Origin: Fragilariopsis cylindrus CCMP1102
Taxonomy: Eukaryota > Bacillariophyta > Bacillariophyceae > Bacillariales > Bacillariaceae
NCBI GenBank assembly: GCA_900095095.1
Contig: FMBT01000317.1
Coordinates: 310,001 to 374,000 of the forward strand
Length of the DNA stretch: 64,000 nucleotides
Direction: 5' to 3'
The notes below the pieces were generated by a model. That model was not told where the DNA came from. It ran no database searches and saw nothing but the letters and a program-made list of their open reading frames with translations. The position numbers and the translations under genes were made by a program. Shown here in pieces: positions 33,921 to 45,735 of the stretch. Within the stretch, counting starts at the first letter, position 1; every line of letters starts with the position of its first letter.

Positions 33921-34886
33921 TGTAATGTTGCTTGGTGCTTCTTTGCCCAAATTTACTTATTTATAATTAGTATTTGTTGGTTGTGCTAACATTACTACGA
34001 TAACATTTTACTGTTATTATTGAATTTTTAAATGTACTGTATTGTAATCATTCTAGCAGTATGATTATTCAAAATTAATATAGAAATGTTGTGTTGTTAC
34101 TGGCCAAGACTCCCCCCCGTCCTGCCTACAAGAAGGAGGAAAATTTTTAGTTGAGAGAGACTGTTTACTTATCTTCTTACTACTAATAACACTGCTGCTA
34201 GTACTAGCTACTAGTAGGAGGATTGTTGTGGGATTGAACATGATAATTCTACCTGTTTATTTCTTTATTTCTTTACTTTACCTTACTTTAGGCTAGTTCT
34301 GTATGGAAGTTAGTTTTTTTGAATGCATGCGATAGGCTCGCGATAAGGAAAATTCTTCAAAATTATTAATAATAATTGGAATGGAAAATTATCCCATCAA
34401 CACGAAAATGAGAATGTACTTAATTGAGCCTCCATGAATATTGATCTGTTTCATATAAGCATAAATAGAGACAAAAAGTTTCAGTACATTTTGGTCATTT
34501 GGGGAAAATTTGAATCGCCAGGAAGAGGTGCATAAGAGAGGAGGATTAAATATCAAATAATAGAGTAGTAGACAAAGTACTAGTAAAGAAGATGTCTCTA
34601 TTAGTGTTCTATTAGTTAATGTGGTAATTTTTACTGTTATTGGTATATTGAGAGACAACTCATTGTCAACAGGCGTGTAGGACATGTTTCTCTGAAAAAT
34701 TCAAGATTATTTGTGTGTTTTACGAAGAGATTTTATATACCCAAAATTTCGCCAAATAATCACAACCACTGTTACCACTTAAGAGAAGGTAAACACACTG
34801 GGGGTTAGTTCGATACTGTAATTGGAAACATCTTGTCTCTTAGTTAGGCTGGTCCATGCATACGACCTATCAGGTTGGTCGATGTG
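33921..34886. repeat. Spacer with a half copy of the foldback inner arm
   Basis: 34370-34530 matches one inner arm of the foldback element (GAATGTA, CTCCATGAATATTG, ATAGAGACAAAAAGTTT, GGTCATTTGG, AGAAGAGG) without an inverted partner. The remaining sequence has no recognisable gene. Confidence 0.6.
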
Positions 34887-35102
34887 TGTAGGCGTAAGGC
34901 GAGTGTCACTATGGAATGACCTACCAGGACAGACCATACGAGTGATATGACCGACCAGGGTCAGACCACACACAGACCACAAGTAGATATAGCCGATCAT
35001 AGAGAGCAACTAAGCTCACTCTTCTAATAAACACTATTTACATACGTTAATAGCATAGAAGGTCTTCAGTCTAGTGAACTTAGGTAGCTAGATACATTTA
35101 CA
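34887..35102 (+). repeat. 5' LTR of copia element 2
   Basis: Starts TGTAGGCGTAAGGCGAG and ends AGATACATTTACA. Contains GACCGACCAGG-type direct repeats. Confidence 0.88.
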
Positions 35103-35114
35103 GGTTATGAGAAC
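35103..35114 (+). other. Primer-binding site, half-tRNA type
   Basis: GGTTATGAGAAC directly abuts the 5' LTR. Its first nine bases are the complement of CTCATAACC, the anticodon stem-loop region of eukaryotic initiator tRNA-Met (anticodon CAU). Priming by a tRNA half-molecule is known for some copia-type elements. The same position in the relic at 32717 reads GATTATGAGAAC. Confidence 0.65.
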
Positions 35115-35362
35115 ATATATCTTTTATCACTGTTAAAAGATAATATAATAAAGTTAAAACAGGGTTTCGTTATCGATCATAGATCAACAACGACGTACAT
35201 CGAAAGTTTAAAGGCTGTCGGTGATAGATTCTTACGAAACAAGATTCGTGCACGTAAAAACTGTACCAAAAGCATACAAAACAGCGCGTGCGTTGAATTA
35301 AAATTGCAAAAATCGCTTAAATAATAAATAAAAGCACAACAAATTTCTACAACACTTGTACC

Positions 35363-38300
35363 ATGGCTAAAAAGCACTCAAGAAAGTCAGGTAAGATGCA
35401 GACAAGCACATTGAACACAATGCCAATGTCACCACCGAGGGGTGGTAGAACAGTACCTACAGATTTCATTCCTTACGACGGTATAAAGGAGGAGGAGATC
35501 GAAGCGCTGAAGCTAGTTTTTCGACTGGATGGAAGCAATCCGTACAAGGATGACCCATTTAATATAAAACCTTTCATGCCGATGACACGGTATGAAGAAG
35601 CGGATCACCAATCACACCTTGTCATACTACATGATGAAGAGTTGGATGTAGACCAGAAGTATATTGCCATCGAAAACTTGATAAAGCAAATGTTTAGCAC
35701 ACAACATGCATAGACCCCATCGACATGGACGCCAAGAAGCAGATACCACTACGCCCAGCCACTTCATACTATCCTACATCAAACGGAGCCACAGTATGAG
35801 AGAAGAGGTAAAGCACCTCGAATCGTTGAATCACCACCACAGATACAACTATTGAAGGATTTAGCAGAGGAAACTGAACTGGACTCCAGCGACACCGGAA
35901 GTGCATGGACAGTGAAGCAAGCAAAGCAGAGAGCCAAGCGAGCACGAGAAAGAGATGGAAGAAACACCTCTCGAAACAAAGCAAAGCAGCGCCTGGCAAA
36001 TTCAAAGTCACCACAGAAACTACCAAAGGAAGTGCAAAACATATCATCACTATTCGATTCGGAAGCAGAAGAATCAGAAGTAGAAAAGGAAGAGGAATTA
36101 GATGATGATACAGTAAAGGAAGAAATGGATGATACAAAGGAAGAAATGGATGCTACAATCGATAGACTAGAACAACAGGAAGAGGTATACTTACGAGAAC
36201 AAGAAGAGACCAAAAGTGAGGTACTCAATGATAGTAACCACACTCCCAGCGTACTCGGAACGGATAGTAACAATGATAGTAGTAGACTTGGATCTCGCAG
36301 TAGCATAGACTTAGAAGATATGATAGATAAGAGGATGGAAGAAATGATGAATAGAAAGATGGAAGTGAGATACAGTGTAATGGAAGCAAGAAATACCCAA
36401 GAACAACTTGATAACATCAACCGTATGATGCAACTGGAAGAAAATGCAAGTAATCAAATGATGATAACACGACAGATGGTTCAAGAAGCTGAATCAAAAC
36501 TTTTGGAACTCACCTCAAAGATAGATGAAGTCACAAACCGAATCGATGAAGCAACCACAACAATTGCAGAGGTGGACACAGCCACATCAGTCCTTGCAGA
36601 CCATCTGGAAGCAGCACAAGTAGCCATGCAACTTATAACAACATCCAGACAACTAACGGCAGGAGAAGCAGTAGCCATGCGATCGGGTGCAAAGAAACTA
36701 GCACGGAAGTTAACTGACCATACGGATGCACTAGTCCAGGATCTCCAAAACCACAAGGATGCATTAGCACAAGATCTCCAATGGTCCCCAGCTGAACTAG
36801 AACCAACGAGAATCAAAACAGCACTGAAAGATGCTATAGCACAAATCAAATCAGCGAGGGACAGCACCACCCTTGGATTGAGTGACATGGCACAGTCGAT
36901 CAATAGGGAAAGTCGGAAGAATATCATCGTGGAAAATCGAACACAGTCCTTAGCAACCAAGACAGAACTATCAAAGTTCACCAAGAAGGCAACGGACGAC
37001 ATGCTTATTACATTAGCAATGATAGAAGATCAATCAAAGGCTGCAATAACATCTCTGGTAGACGGACCAGATTTTCGACAGATAATCCAAGATCAAATCA
37101 AAGCCTACATCAAGACATTCCCACAGGAAATGTCCGATTCATTGATGGATTTCGCATTAGATTTCTTCAAGGATAATGATACAATCGACCATCATATCAG
37201 AGAAGTAGCATCCTCAGCAACAGACATCGAACATATCACAAACCAACTTGAGAGAGAAATCGATGGAATCGCGACGAAGTGGATGAACACCAACGTAGGA
37301 GATATCACCAACAATCTTGGAAAAGAAGTGGATCGTATTGCGACAGAATGGATGCATACCAACGTAGACAAGGCAACAGACTGGACGCGAACCAACTTGA
37401 ACAGAACACCAAGCACAACCGGAACGGACCCAACTACAGAGGAAGAGAAATCGTACAATGAGACAATGGGTGAGGATGACATTGGTACAGGAGATACAGG
37501 TACTGGAGATACAGGAAAATATAGAGGTCTATTTCCAGAGGCAAATAGAAGTTTTCAACAAGAACAAGCAGCACGAAAAGCCCGACAGGCAGAGGAAGCA
37601 GCACTGGCAGAGACTAAGAGATTGGGACACATCTCGAAATCAATCACAAGGTTTGGCACCATGCAAATGCACAAACATTGTATTCCAGCAAAGACGATGG
37701 TAACGATGGACCAAGCAAAACAACTGTACAACGAAATGTATGATGACTGCCTCATAGAGACATACCCACTCACCAAACTAAAGCACCTATCACCGACAGG
37801 GTCATGCCTACCACCAATGCACAACGAAACAGATAACACCATCTCCACCATCAGCCATGCAATCAGCGACGCCTTAAGGTCATTATACCAATCACCAACT
37901 TGGCGATGCTTGACATACTCAGCCCATTCGATGAGGAACGCAACGGGTATGGAGCACTATATGCCATCATGAGAAGGACATGTGCGTTCATGAAACCAAC
38001 CACTCAAGGATGGGGACCAACCTGGAACAAAACAATGACCCCAAGTGCATATGTAGTAGAACTACAAGCATCAGTAGCAACCCATGAAATGAGACACAAC
38101 ACCATATACTCGGATGTTCAACAATCACAAGAAATGCTCCATCAAGCACTTCAATCGTATAATACATCAATTGCGACGAAACTGAGTGGAGACTTCAATC
38201 AATGGATCCTCACACATCCAAAGAAACCCCTCCCCAACACTTGGAAAACAACAGGTCTGGCAGACCTATTCGCAGATTACCCCAACACATCAAATAACAA

Positions 38301-38651
38301 GATCAACACCCTGTCGATCAACGCATTTGATGGAAAACCAAAAGAGAACGGATACTCGAAGGAAGGGAACCAAAGATACTCCCTACGCAACAAGAAACAA
38401 TGTGCATGTTGTAAGATGGCAGGACACAGTATAGGTGATCAGATATGCAGAATTGGAGCTCAAATATCACACGCAACAAAATTCGCAACAACAAATAAGG
38501 AAACTTACGATACCAATGCAGATAAGTACTACAAATCAAACCGTCCAGTAATGATCAACAGGGTCATGAGATCACTCCAACCTATGCATCAGACGAAACA
38601 ATAAGAGAAGAGTGTGAGGAATGGACCAAGGACGATGAAGAGGAAGAGTGA
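35363..38651 (+). pseudogene. Copia element 2 Gag, very large with coiled coil (broken frames)
   Basis: Pieces at 35363-35713, 35852-37972 and 37900-38604 together would encode about 1,080 residues, much longer than usual copia Gag. The middle piece is acidic and strongly heptad-like (MEEMMNRKMEVRY, SKIDEVTNRIDEATTTIAEV), predicting a long coiled coil, with two related units (ITNQLEREIDGIATKWMNTNV and ITNNLGKEVDRIATEWMHTNV). The last piece carries the zinc knuckle CACCKMAGHSIGDQIC. After a -1 break near 38600 the frame runs ETIREECEEWTKDDEEEE to a TGA at 38649-38651. An in-frame TAG or a further break lies near 35711. Confidence 0.75.
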
Positions 38652-41600
38652 CAAACATGCTGTCCTGAGAGATCGGTACAGCCTGCACGAAAGAAAACAC
38701 CACATATACCATCGTCACCATCACCATCAGATAAAAGAATAAAGGGGAATATAATCATCAACAAAGTATCAAAACAACAACAAAGACAAACGATATCAAA
38801 TGACGTACCACACCACATCAGCCATAACAACCATAACTACTGCTTTGTTGAAGCCCATACGAAGGATTTACAGGAACAACAAGCAGCAAACAATACCATC
38901 GTCCAGTTGAATAAAGAAAGGATGGCCATTGTCAATCGATTCAATCAATTATTATCTGAAACAGAGTGTAAAGATAATATTCGTAACGAAAAGATAACTT
39001 GTAATGAATTCAATAATATGGAAATGAAAAGTGAATATCTGGAAAAGAAAAATGAATATCTGGAAAAAGAACCAACAATCCTACCAACAGCACGTAGAAT
39101 TCTACAGGAAAAACAGAAAATTCAGAGCGTGGAAAATCTGGAGACGCAATCACGGGAATCAACGAATCAGTTAAGACAACTCCAACGAATACGATTGAAA
39201 ATTTACCAAATTCCGAGTCGGAGATGAAGACACATGTTTGTAAAGTATCGACGAATCCCCAATGCGGACAAGAACCAACAAACACGATTGAAGATTCCTT
39301 AACAAAAACACGTGGGAACGAAAACAAACAGAACAGTAATACACATCAAATACTTAACAATCATGAATCGGGAAACGAACAGAAAATGATACACGTCTCA
39401 TAATTAACACTAAGAGTACACGAACTGTAAAAGACTTCACGGACATCATCCGCGAATACAATACATATGGAGGAAGAACAATGCATGAGACAGGAGCTTA
39501 TATCATCAACGCGATAGAATATCGATACAACACGTGCAAGGCATATCAAAGCATGGTCAGCGCGACTAAAGCAAAATCAAATTTTTCAATCACTTCAGCA
39601 GACCTCACTCCCGCGTACACGCCGGCCGACAGCCTAGGTTCAACACACGGACAACCATATAACATCAATGCAGTTAAACTACAGTCAACCTCAAATCGAA
39701 AATCAGTACGAGTAAAATTTAGAATCAAAAAGCTAAATAAGAGAGTCAATACAAACAATGAAGATGGGAATGAAATATTCAGTAAGAGTGAACAAGCACA
39801 ATATACCACGGAAATCAACGCACAAGGCGATACTGGAGCTAACTGCTCAGCAACTGACACGATTGATATCATACACAACTATGAAGAATTCGCAATCCCA
39901 CAAGACGTTGGAGTATTCTCCGACGATGAGACAAGTACAACTCTCCAAGCGTTGGGTGAAGGCGTGATTAAAATTTTGTCTGATCAAGGCTCTATTATGG
40001 AGTGGCCAGTGTTATATACACCACTATCGAGTGGTACTGTACTATCTCCAGACAACTATCACTTCACTCATAAATTGAAATATTACGCGTTCTACCACCT
40101 TGGAACGTCTAATAGTACTGGAAAAATTGGATTTTTAGATTACAATCAAAATGAACTAGAATCAATCCAAATGAAACGCACTAACAATGGCGAATGGTTG
40201 ACATCTAATCAGGTCCTACTACCACACTCATTGAACAACAAACACATCATACGAGCAGTAACACGAAGATCGGATCGAATTCGGGACCTACAGATGGAGA
40301 GAAATGACAATATGCAAGCAAAGGAAGATAGAATAATAATCGATCAACAAATCAATGAATCTTGGGCTACTGATATTGGAGCCCATCACTTCGAACAGAT
40401 GAAGGAAGAAGCACACCCAATATTCACCGACGTCAAGCTAAAGACAATGGACACACCACACCAATTATACACTCAGAAGATGAAGGAACTGGAACTATGG
40501 CATCAACGGATGGGTCATTGCTCAACAAGAACATTGAATGAGACAAGAAAATGTGTAGAAGGAATCCCCGATCTACCAACCAATACACCATTTTTCAAAT
40601 GTCCATTCTGTGAAAGAGGCAAGATGGTCAAGAAGGGAGGCAAGAAAACAACAGATAAGGACAACTTCATACCGGGACAAGCGTACCATATGGACCTAGC
40701 CTTCGTAAGTGGACCATCGAATCTAGAAATAGATGCAGGAAAGAATAGTGAAGCAAGACCAATCATCACCAAGAGTCGAGACGGATACATCGGATTCCTT
40801 ACTATCATTGATGTATCATCACGGAAACTATGGACTCATCCAATCAAGAATAAAGATCCACCAATCGAATATATCAACAAATTCCTCAAACGACATGGTA
40901 TTAGAACAACAAACCCTTCAAAAGCGATCATCACAACAAGTGGTACTGGATATTTGGCCAAGTCAAGAGCATTCGACGAAGCGGTGACAGCACAACAGTA
41001 TATCATTCAACCAACAGATGATGATATCGACTTCTTTGGAGATCTACTACCGGACCAAGTTGGAGCGACGATCACTACGGATGGAGGAGGTGAATTATCC
41101 AAGTCACACGAGCTCACAAAGCTATGTAACTCTCATGGATATGAGGTCAATTCAACGGCCGCGGACGCATCTTCACAAAATGGAATAGTGGAAAGACCAC
41201 ACAGGACTTTGAAGGAAAGAATGCGATGTATGATGTACTCAGCAAGACTAGGAACAGAGTTTTGGGCCGACGCACTACTACATGCAACATGGCTGTACAA
41301 TCGTACATATCACAGTAAGATCAAAATGACACCACTGCAAGCATTTTCAGGTCAAATACCAGCACTTGACAGCTTGATTACCTTTGGAGCCAAAATAACA
41401 GCGAAGAAGCCGGGTAGTAGGCCGACAACGTTAAACCCATGGTCGTATGATGGCATCTTTCTTGGGTATCAAAATACTATGCACAACATAAAGTACTGGG
41501 ATATCAATACTGGAGCAATCAAAACAGCTAAGCACGATTCAAAGGATGAGATACAGTACGGAGACAGACCAACGAATCGATCACCAGCATCAAAACATCT

Positions 41601-42339
41601 AATGGAAGTATTTACAGGAAGCGCTGACCACACTACCTACATGAACCCTGAAAAAGTAGATCTACATCTAACAGATAAACTTTCACCATCAGCAACAGAT
41701 ATATTGGAAAGCAACCTACTGAATTCACCATTACCATATACAGTAGCAGCAGCAGCAACAATGAACAGGAGACAACAACGATGGACGGACAGGAGGGTTA
41801 ACAAACTAAAAAGAGCATTTCGACGACCAGAAATAGGAGATTTACAACATGAACTTGCAACATTAGATATATCAACAAAACAAATATGTACACACCACAT
41901 CACATACGATTCCATTAAACGAAAAATCGTATCATCCAACATTAGGAATGATAGTAGCACACACCCGGATATGAAACAAGCAATGGAATTAGTGGAGTTT
42001 CAAGTTGGAACATCAACCCACCGTCATATTCGATCATGGAAGAGAAGATTAAGGGGGACAATAATATCAACAGTTAATAATCAACCAATTAGGACAGAGC
42101 AAGATATCATCAACGCCATCCACCAAGCAAGAATTAACAATCAATCATCAATCAAATTAGAATTTGGATCATTAGTAGGCTTTGCAATGAGTGGAGAAGG
42201 AGTACCAACATTACAATCGGATCAACTCAACGTAATCGCGCATCATCTCAACAGCATCAACAATGAAGAAGATATCTGGGTAGACAAAACAAAATGGCCA
42301 CAACAAATCGATTCAGGTGATCAATTAGAGAAAAAGTAA
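38652..42339 (+). pseudogene. Copia element 2 Pol: linker, protease, integrase (broken frames)
   Basis: In frame with the Gag end across the TGA at 38649-38651. A charged linker to ~39430 has two one-base-loss breaks. The long frame 39481-42339 (952 residues) holds the protease AQGDTGANCSA, the HHCC zinc domain (LWHQRMGHCST, CPFCERGK), and the integrase core with HMDLAFV, TTDGGGELSK and the glutamate in SSQNGIVERPHRTLKERM. It is followed by a typical copia SYDGIFLGY segment. Near residue 870 the block GTIISTVNNQPIRTEQDIINAI resembles the end of a PDZ fold. The frame stops at 42339 by a one-base-loss break in an A run. Confidence 0.85.
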
Positions 42340-44236
42340 AATAAACCTAATGAAACGTAATAAACTCATGCTTACACCAGAATGGGATGATTTCTGAAAT
42401 CAGAATGGAAACAACTGGACCGATATGAAAAGGTTGGCATGTTTGGAGAGCCAGTCAAATCAGATCAATGGATGACAGTACTGCCATGGGTATGGTCTTA
42501 TGTTAACAAGGAAGACCCACTCACCGGGATACGATACGAAAATCAAGAGGTACTTGCAATGGAGGACCTCGATACGGAGCAGCAATCACACTTGCAGAAA
42601 CTTACGCAGCGTGTGTGGAACAGCCAGTCCACCGTTTAACATGGGCAATCTCAGCAGCAATGAACCTGATATGTAAAGGATACGATGTAGGAAACGCGTT
42701 TGCAGAAGCACCAGCACCAACATCTCCATTCTTTATGCGACCAGAGCCCAGTTTAAACAGTGGTGGGAGGAACACCTTGGAAAGGAGCCAATACCGGATG
42801 GATATGTGATACCAGTTAGAAAGCACTACAGGGACACCCGGAATCACCGGACTATGGGACAAATACATCTCCAAGATGATTATTGACGAATTGGGCTTTA
42901 CAGCAACAGTACATGAACCCTGCCTCTACTACAAAAGAGATGACCAAGACAACTTGACCCTCATCCTACGTCAAGTGATGACTTTCTAGTAGCTAACAGC
43001 GACTCATCAGAGTGCGACCGAATAGGGAAACAAATACAGGACCGAATGACAAACCCACTAAATCAATTAGGTACAATCAGAAAATTCAATGGAGTCAATG
43101 TGGAACAAACAAGATACTAAACCATGTTCATTGCGCAACGTATATCGATAAGATTGTATCACATCATGGATGGAGTAATTTAAAAATTAGATCACCACCA
43201 ACACCAATGAAAAGTGATTCGAAATATCAAGCTGATATACAATCAAGTAGAGGACCGGAATCAATTAAAGAACAAAAGGAATTAGAAAAACGCATGGGTT
43301 TTAGTTACAGACAAACAATTGGTGAATTAATTTATGCACTAACAGTATGTCGAGTGGATATATCAATAGCAGTAATAACATTAAGTCAACACTCGCATCA
43401 CCCGGCTCAAATACATTATGAGGCAGTCAAACAAGTATTTGGATACCTCCATGCAACAAGAATGGATGGCCTCACCTACTGGAGACCAAAACCGAGAATG
43501 ACCTTCCAATACGACCAGATCCATCACCAATATCAGCACCATCTCAACTACACAAATTCGATGAACAATGGAATGCTTTAGAAATCACTGGATCTTGCGA
43601 CACTACATGGGCATCAGACAGAACTGAAAGAAGATCGATGGGAGGTATCATTATGATGTTAGCAGGAGCAGCAGTTTATTATCGAACAAGATTACAACCA
43701 ACAATAGCACAAAGCTCAACAGAAGCTGAATTCACGAATATGGCAGACGCTGGAAAAGCAGCTTTATACTTACGATGGATATTAGAAGAAATTGGTATTA
43801 TTATGGACGCACCAACACCAATTTTAGCAGATAATCAAGGGCAGTTCGATTAGCGAACGCACAACAACCAACAAGAAGAACAAGACATGTAGAAATGAAA
43901 CACTTTATTATATTACAATGGACAGACGACAAGTTCATTGACTTTGTCGATACATCGACAGATGAAAATTACAGTGATTCTCTGAGCAAGCCAACAGGGA
44001 GGACAAAATTTTACGAGCACACGGACGTCTTTATGGGAAGACGCAAACCGGCATATACTACCTATATTGATCATTCTAATGACAAAGCACACATAATCAA
44101 TTATGTGTCCGTCTCCACTTACAGATCTAACCCACTTATATCACTATTACAGTCTGCATCACAGTACAATTCAGATGCTCTAGATTCTGTAAGTGTGGGG
44201 AAGTGTAGGCGTAAGGCGAGTGTCACTATGGAATGA
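42340..44236 (+). pseudogene. Copia element 2 reverse transcriptase and RNase H (broken frames)
   Basis: Copia RT is readable across several frames: LPWVWSYVNKEDPLTG, LTWAISAAMNLICKGYDVGNAFAEA, and the active-site block at about 42973, where the sequence GTGATGAC is one G short of encoding V-D-D. RNase H follows with SSTEAEFTNMADAGKAALYLRWILEEIG, ILADNQG (one G short at about 43841) and RHVEMKHFIILQW. The terminal frame runs to 44236, so its stop lies inside the 3' LTR, as in element 1. Confidence 0.85.
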
Positions 44237-44421
44237 CCGACCAGGACAGACCATATGAGTGGCATGACCGACCAGGGTCAGACCACACATACACCGTACG
44301 AGTAGATATAGCCAATCATAGAGAGCTACTAAGCTCACTCTTCTAATAAACACTATTTACATACGTTAATAGCATAGAAGGTCTTCATTCTAGTGAACTT
44401 AGGTAGCTAGATACATTTACA
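44204..44421 (+). repeat. 3' LTR of copia element 2
   Basis: Matches 34887-35102 with about a dozen differences, clustered near its middle (CACACATACACCGTACGAG against CACACACAGACCACAAG). Confidence 0.88.
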
Positions 44422-45205
44422 GTTCAAGTCCTGTCTTTGTCATTTCAATTGTGTTTAATCGTTGGTTTGAGCGTAAGGACCATTCAAAATTGAGTTCGTT
44501 AAGTTGATCGATCCGTTCTTGTGTCAAAGTACTAGTGTTGTATTGAGATCGTTGAGTGCTCACCCACTGACCAAGTTTAATGTTCTTGGCGTAATTTTGG
44601 GGGACATTTGTATTGCCGTAATTGATACGAAATTCAACAAGCTCACCATAACGAGTTTGCCATGGTACATGTGGACTGTATGGACTACATCTCCTTTTCT
44701 TACTCTGTTGATTTTCGTTCGATCCTTCATGCGATACTTGATCACATGTGTTTATGCCATTGCCATCGCCGTCGTCAATCAATTCTTTCGCGTAGCGGTA
44801 GGCTTGTGCGGCCTGTTCGGGTCGTTTCCAACAACCAAGGTACTGTCTTTTCTTGTGAAAGCATACGCGAACTTTATAACTGTTACTTTTTGTTTTGTCC
44901 AAACCCGTCGTCAGTAATATCTCACCATCGGTATTGGTTGGTAATTTCGGAAACTGTGTTCCCAATTTCAATTGTTGTTCCATCTGTTTACGGACTTGGT
45001 CCCGTATTGATTTCCAACTACTACGAATACAGCGGCTCGCGCTCGCGCTCGTCGTTGTGGTTGTGATCGCAACACATCGTCGTTGTCGTTTGTTGTTGTT
45101 TTTGTTGATATCTGGTCGACGGGATGCTGCTGCCGTTGTTGTTCCACTCGTCGCATTCATATCTGCTTTCGATACGATAGTTTTCTTCGTCGTCGGTAAC
45201 GCCAT
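44417..45205 (-). CDS. AP2-like / helicase-associated (HA) domain protein, 3' end cut by a retrotransposon
   Basis: 262 residues. After a low-complexity N-terminus, YKVRVCFHKKRQYLGCWKRPEQAAQAYRYAKELI (about 110-143) has the beta-strand/helix pattern of AP2/ERF-type modules that are expanded in diatoms. The segment WQTRYGELVEFRINYGNTNVPQNY..LGQWVSTQRSQY..ERIDQLNELNFEW (about 182-245) is a helicase-associated (HA) domain, a DNA- or RNA-binding module common in diatoms. The frame ends G-L-E-L-stop, and the TAA plus the second and third base of the Leu codon lie inside the LTR of element 2. The native C-terminus has therefore been replaced, though both domains remain complete. Function is probably nucleic-acid binding; targets are unknown. 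Confidence 0.72.
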   Translation of the reverse strand: MALPTTKKTIVSKADMNATSGTTTAAASRRPDINKNNNKRQRRCVAITTTTTSASASRCIRSSWKSIRDQVRKQMEQQLKLGTQFPKLPTNTDGEILLTTGLDKTKSNSYKVRVCFHKKRQYLGCWKRPEQAAQAYRYAKELIDDGDGNGINTCDQVSHEGSNENQQSKKRRCSPYSPHVPWQTRYGELVEFRINYGNTNVPQNYAKNIKLGQWVSTQRSQYNTSTLTQERIDQLNELNFEWSLRSNQRLNTIEMTKTGLEL

Positions 45206-45735
45206 CGCCGCGGATTCTCATTGAGTTGTTATATTTGTTATTGATATGAGTTGTTGTATAATTTTGAAGAAGGAAAGAAGGAGAAAAAAATAAAGACGAA
45301 GCTTGTTGTCGTCGTCTTTCGAATGGAATGAATAGAAGAAGAAGAAGAAGAAGCAAGAAGCAAGAATCGGCAATGCTGCTGCGATTTCTTAATTTTAATT
45401 TCGTGAGCACCTCTACGCGATGCTAGTGCGGTGAAAAAACAACGCGCAATCATTTGTTGGCGTGAACATTATTTATTTAAACTACAAAATTAGTATTACA
45501 GAGACAAACATTTATTACTATTTAGAGTTAAAGTTACACGATATAAAAAATGCTCCGAAGAAAAGTAAAATTCGGAACAACAACAGATATACTGTAGATG
45601 ATATGATGATACAGTAGACAAGGCGAAGACAAGGTGATAATTTTTCTTTTATACCATAAAACGAAGATAATCTTGAGTGACTTATCCATATATTGAATTA
45701 TTGAGAATATACTTTGGAACCGCGGGCCGAGCGCG
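45206..45735. other. Divergent spacer
   Basis: Upstream region of the HA/AP2-like gene and of the PLP-SerK fusion gene. GAA/CTT-rich runs occur near 45330-45350. No other feature is recognised. Confidence 0.45.

Larger units (their letters stand above)
34887..44421 (+). mobile_element. Large Ty1/copia LTR retrotransposon (element 2)
   Basis: 9,535 bp on the plus strand, bounded by TG...CA LTRs at 34887-35102 (216 bp) and 44204-44421 (218 bp). The two LTRs differ at roughly a dozen positions. A purine-rich tract (AGTGTGGGGAAG) directly precedes the right LTR. Gag, protease, integrase, RT and RNase H are all recognisable in copia order, but the reading is broken many times, nearly always in the sense of one lost base. 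No target duplication is seen: the left flank ends ATGTG and the right flank starts GTTCA. Confidence 0.9.

Noticed and set aside
41400-44200. Element 2 as an endogenous virus
   Set aside because: Domain order protease-integrase-RT-RNase H and the lack of an envelope gene place it with Ty1/copia retrotransposons.
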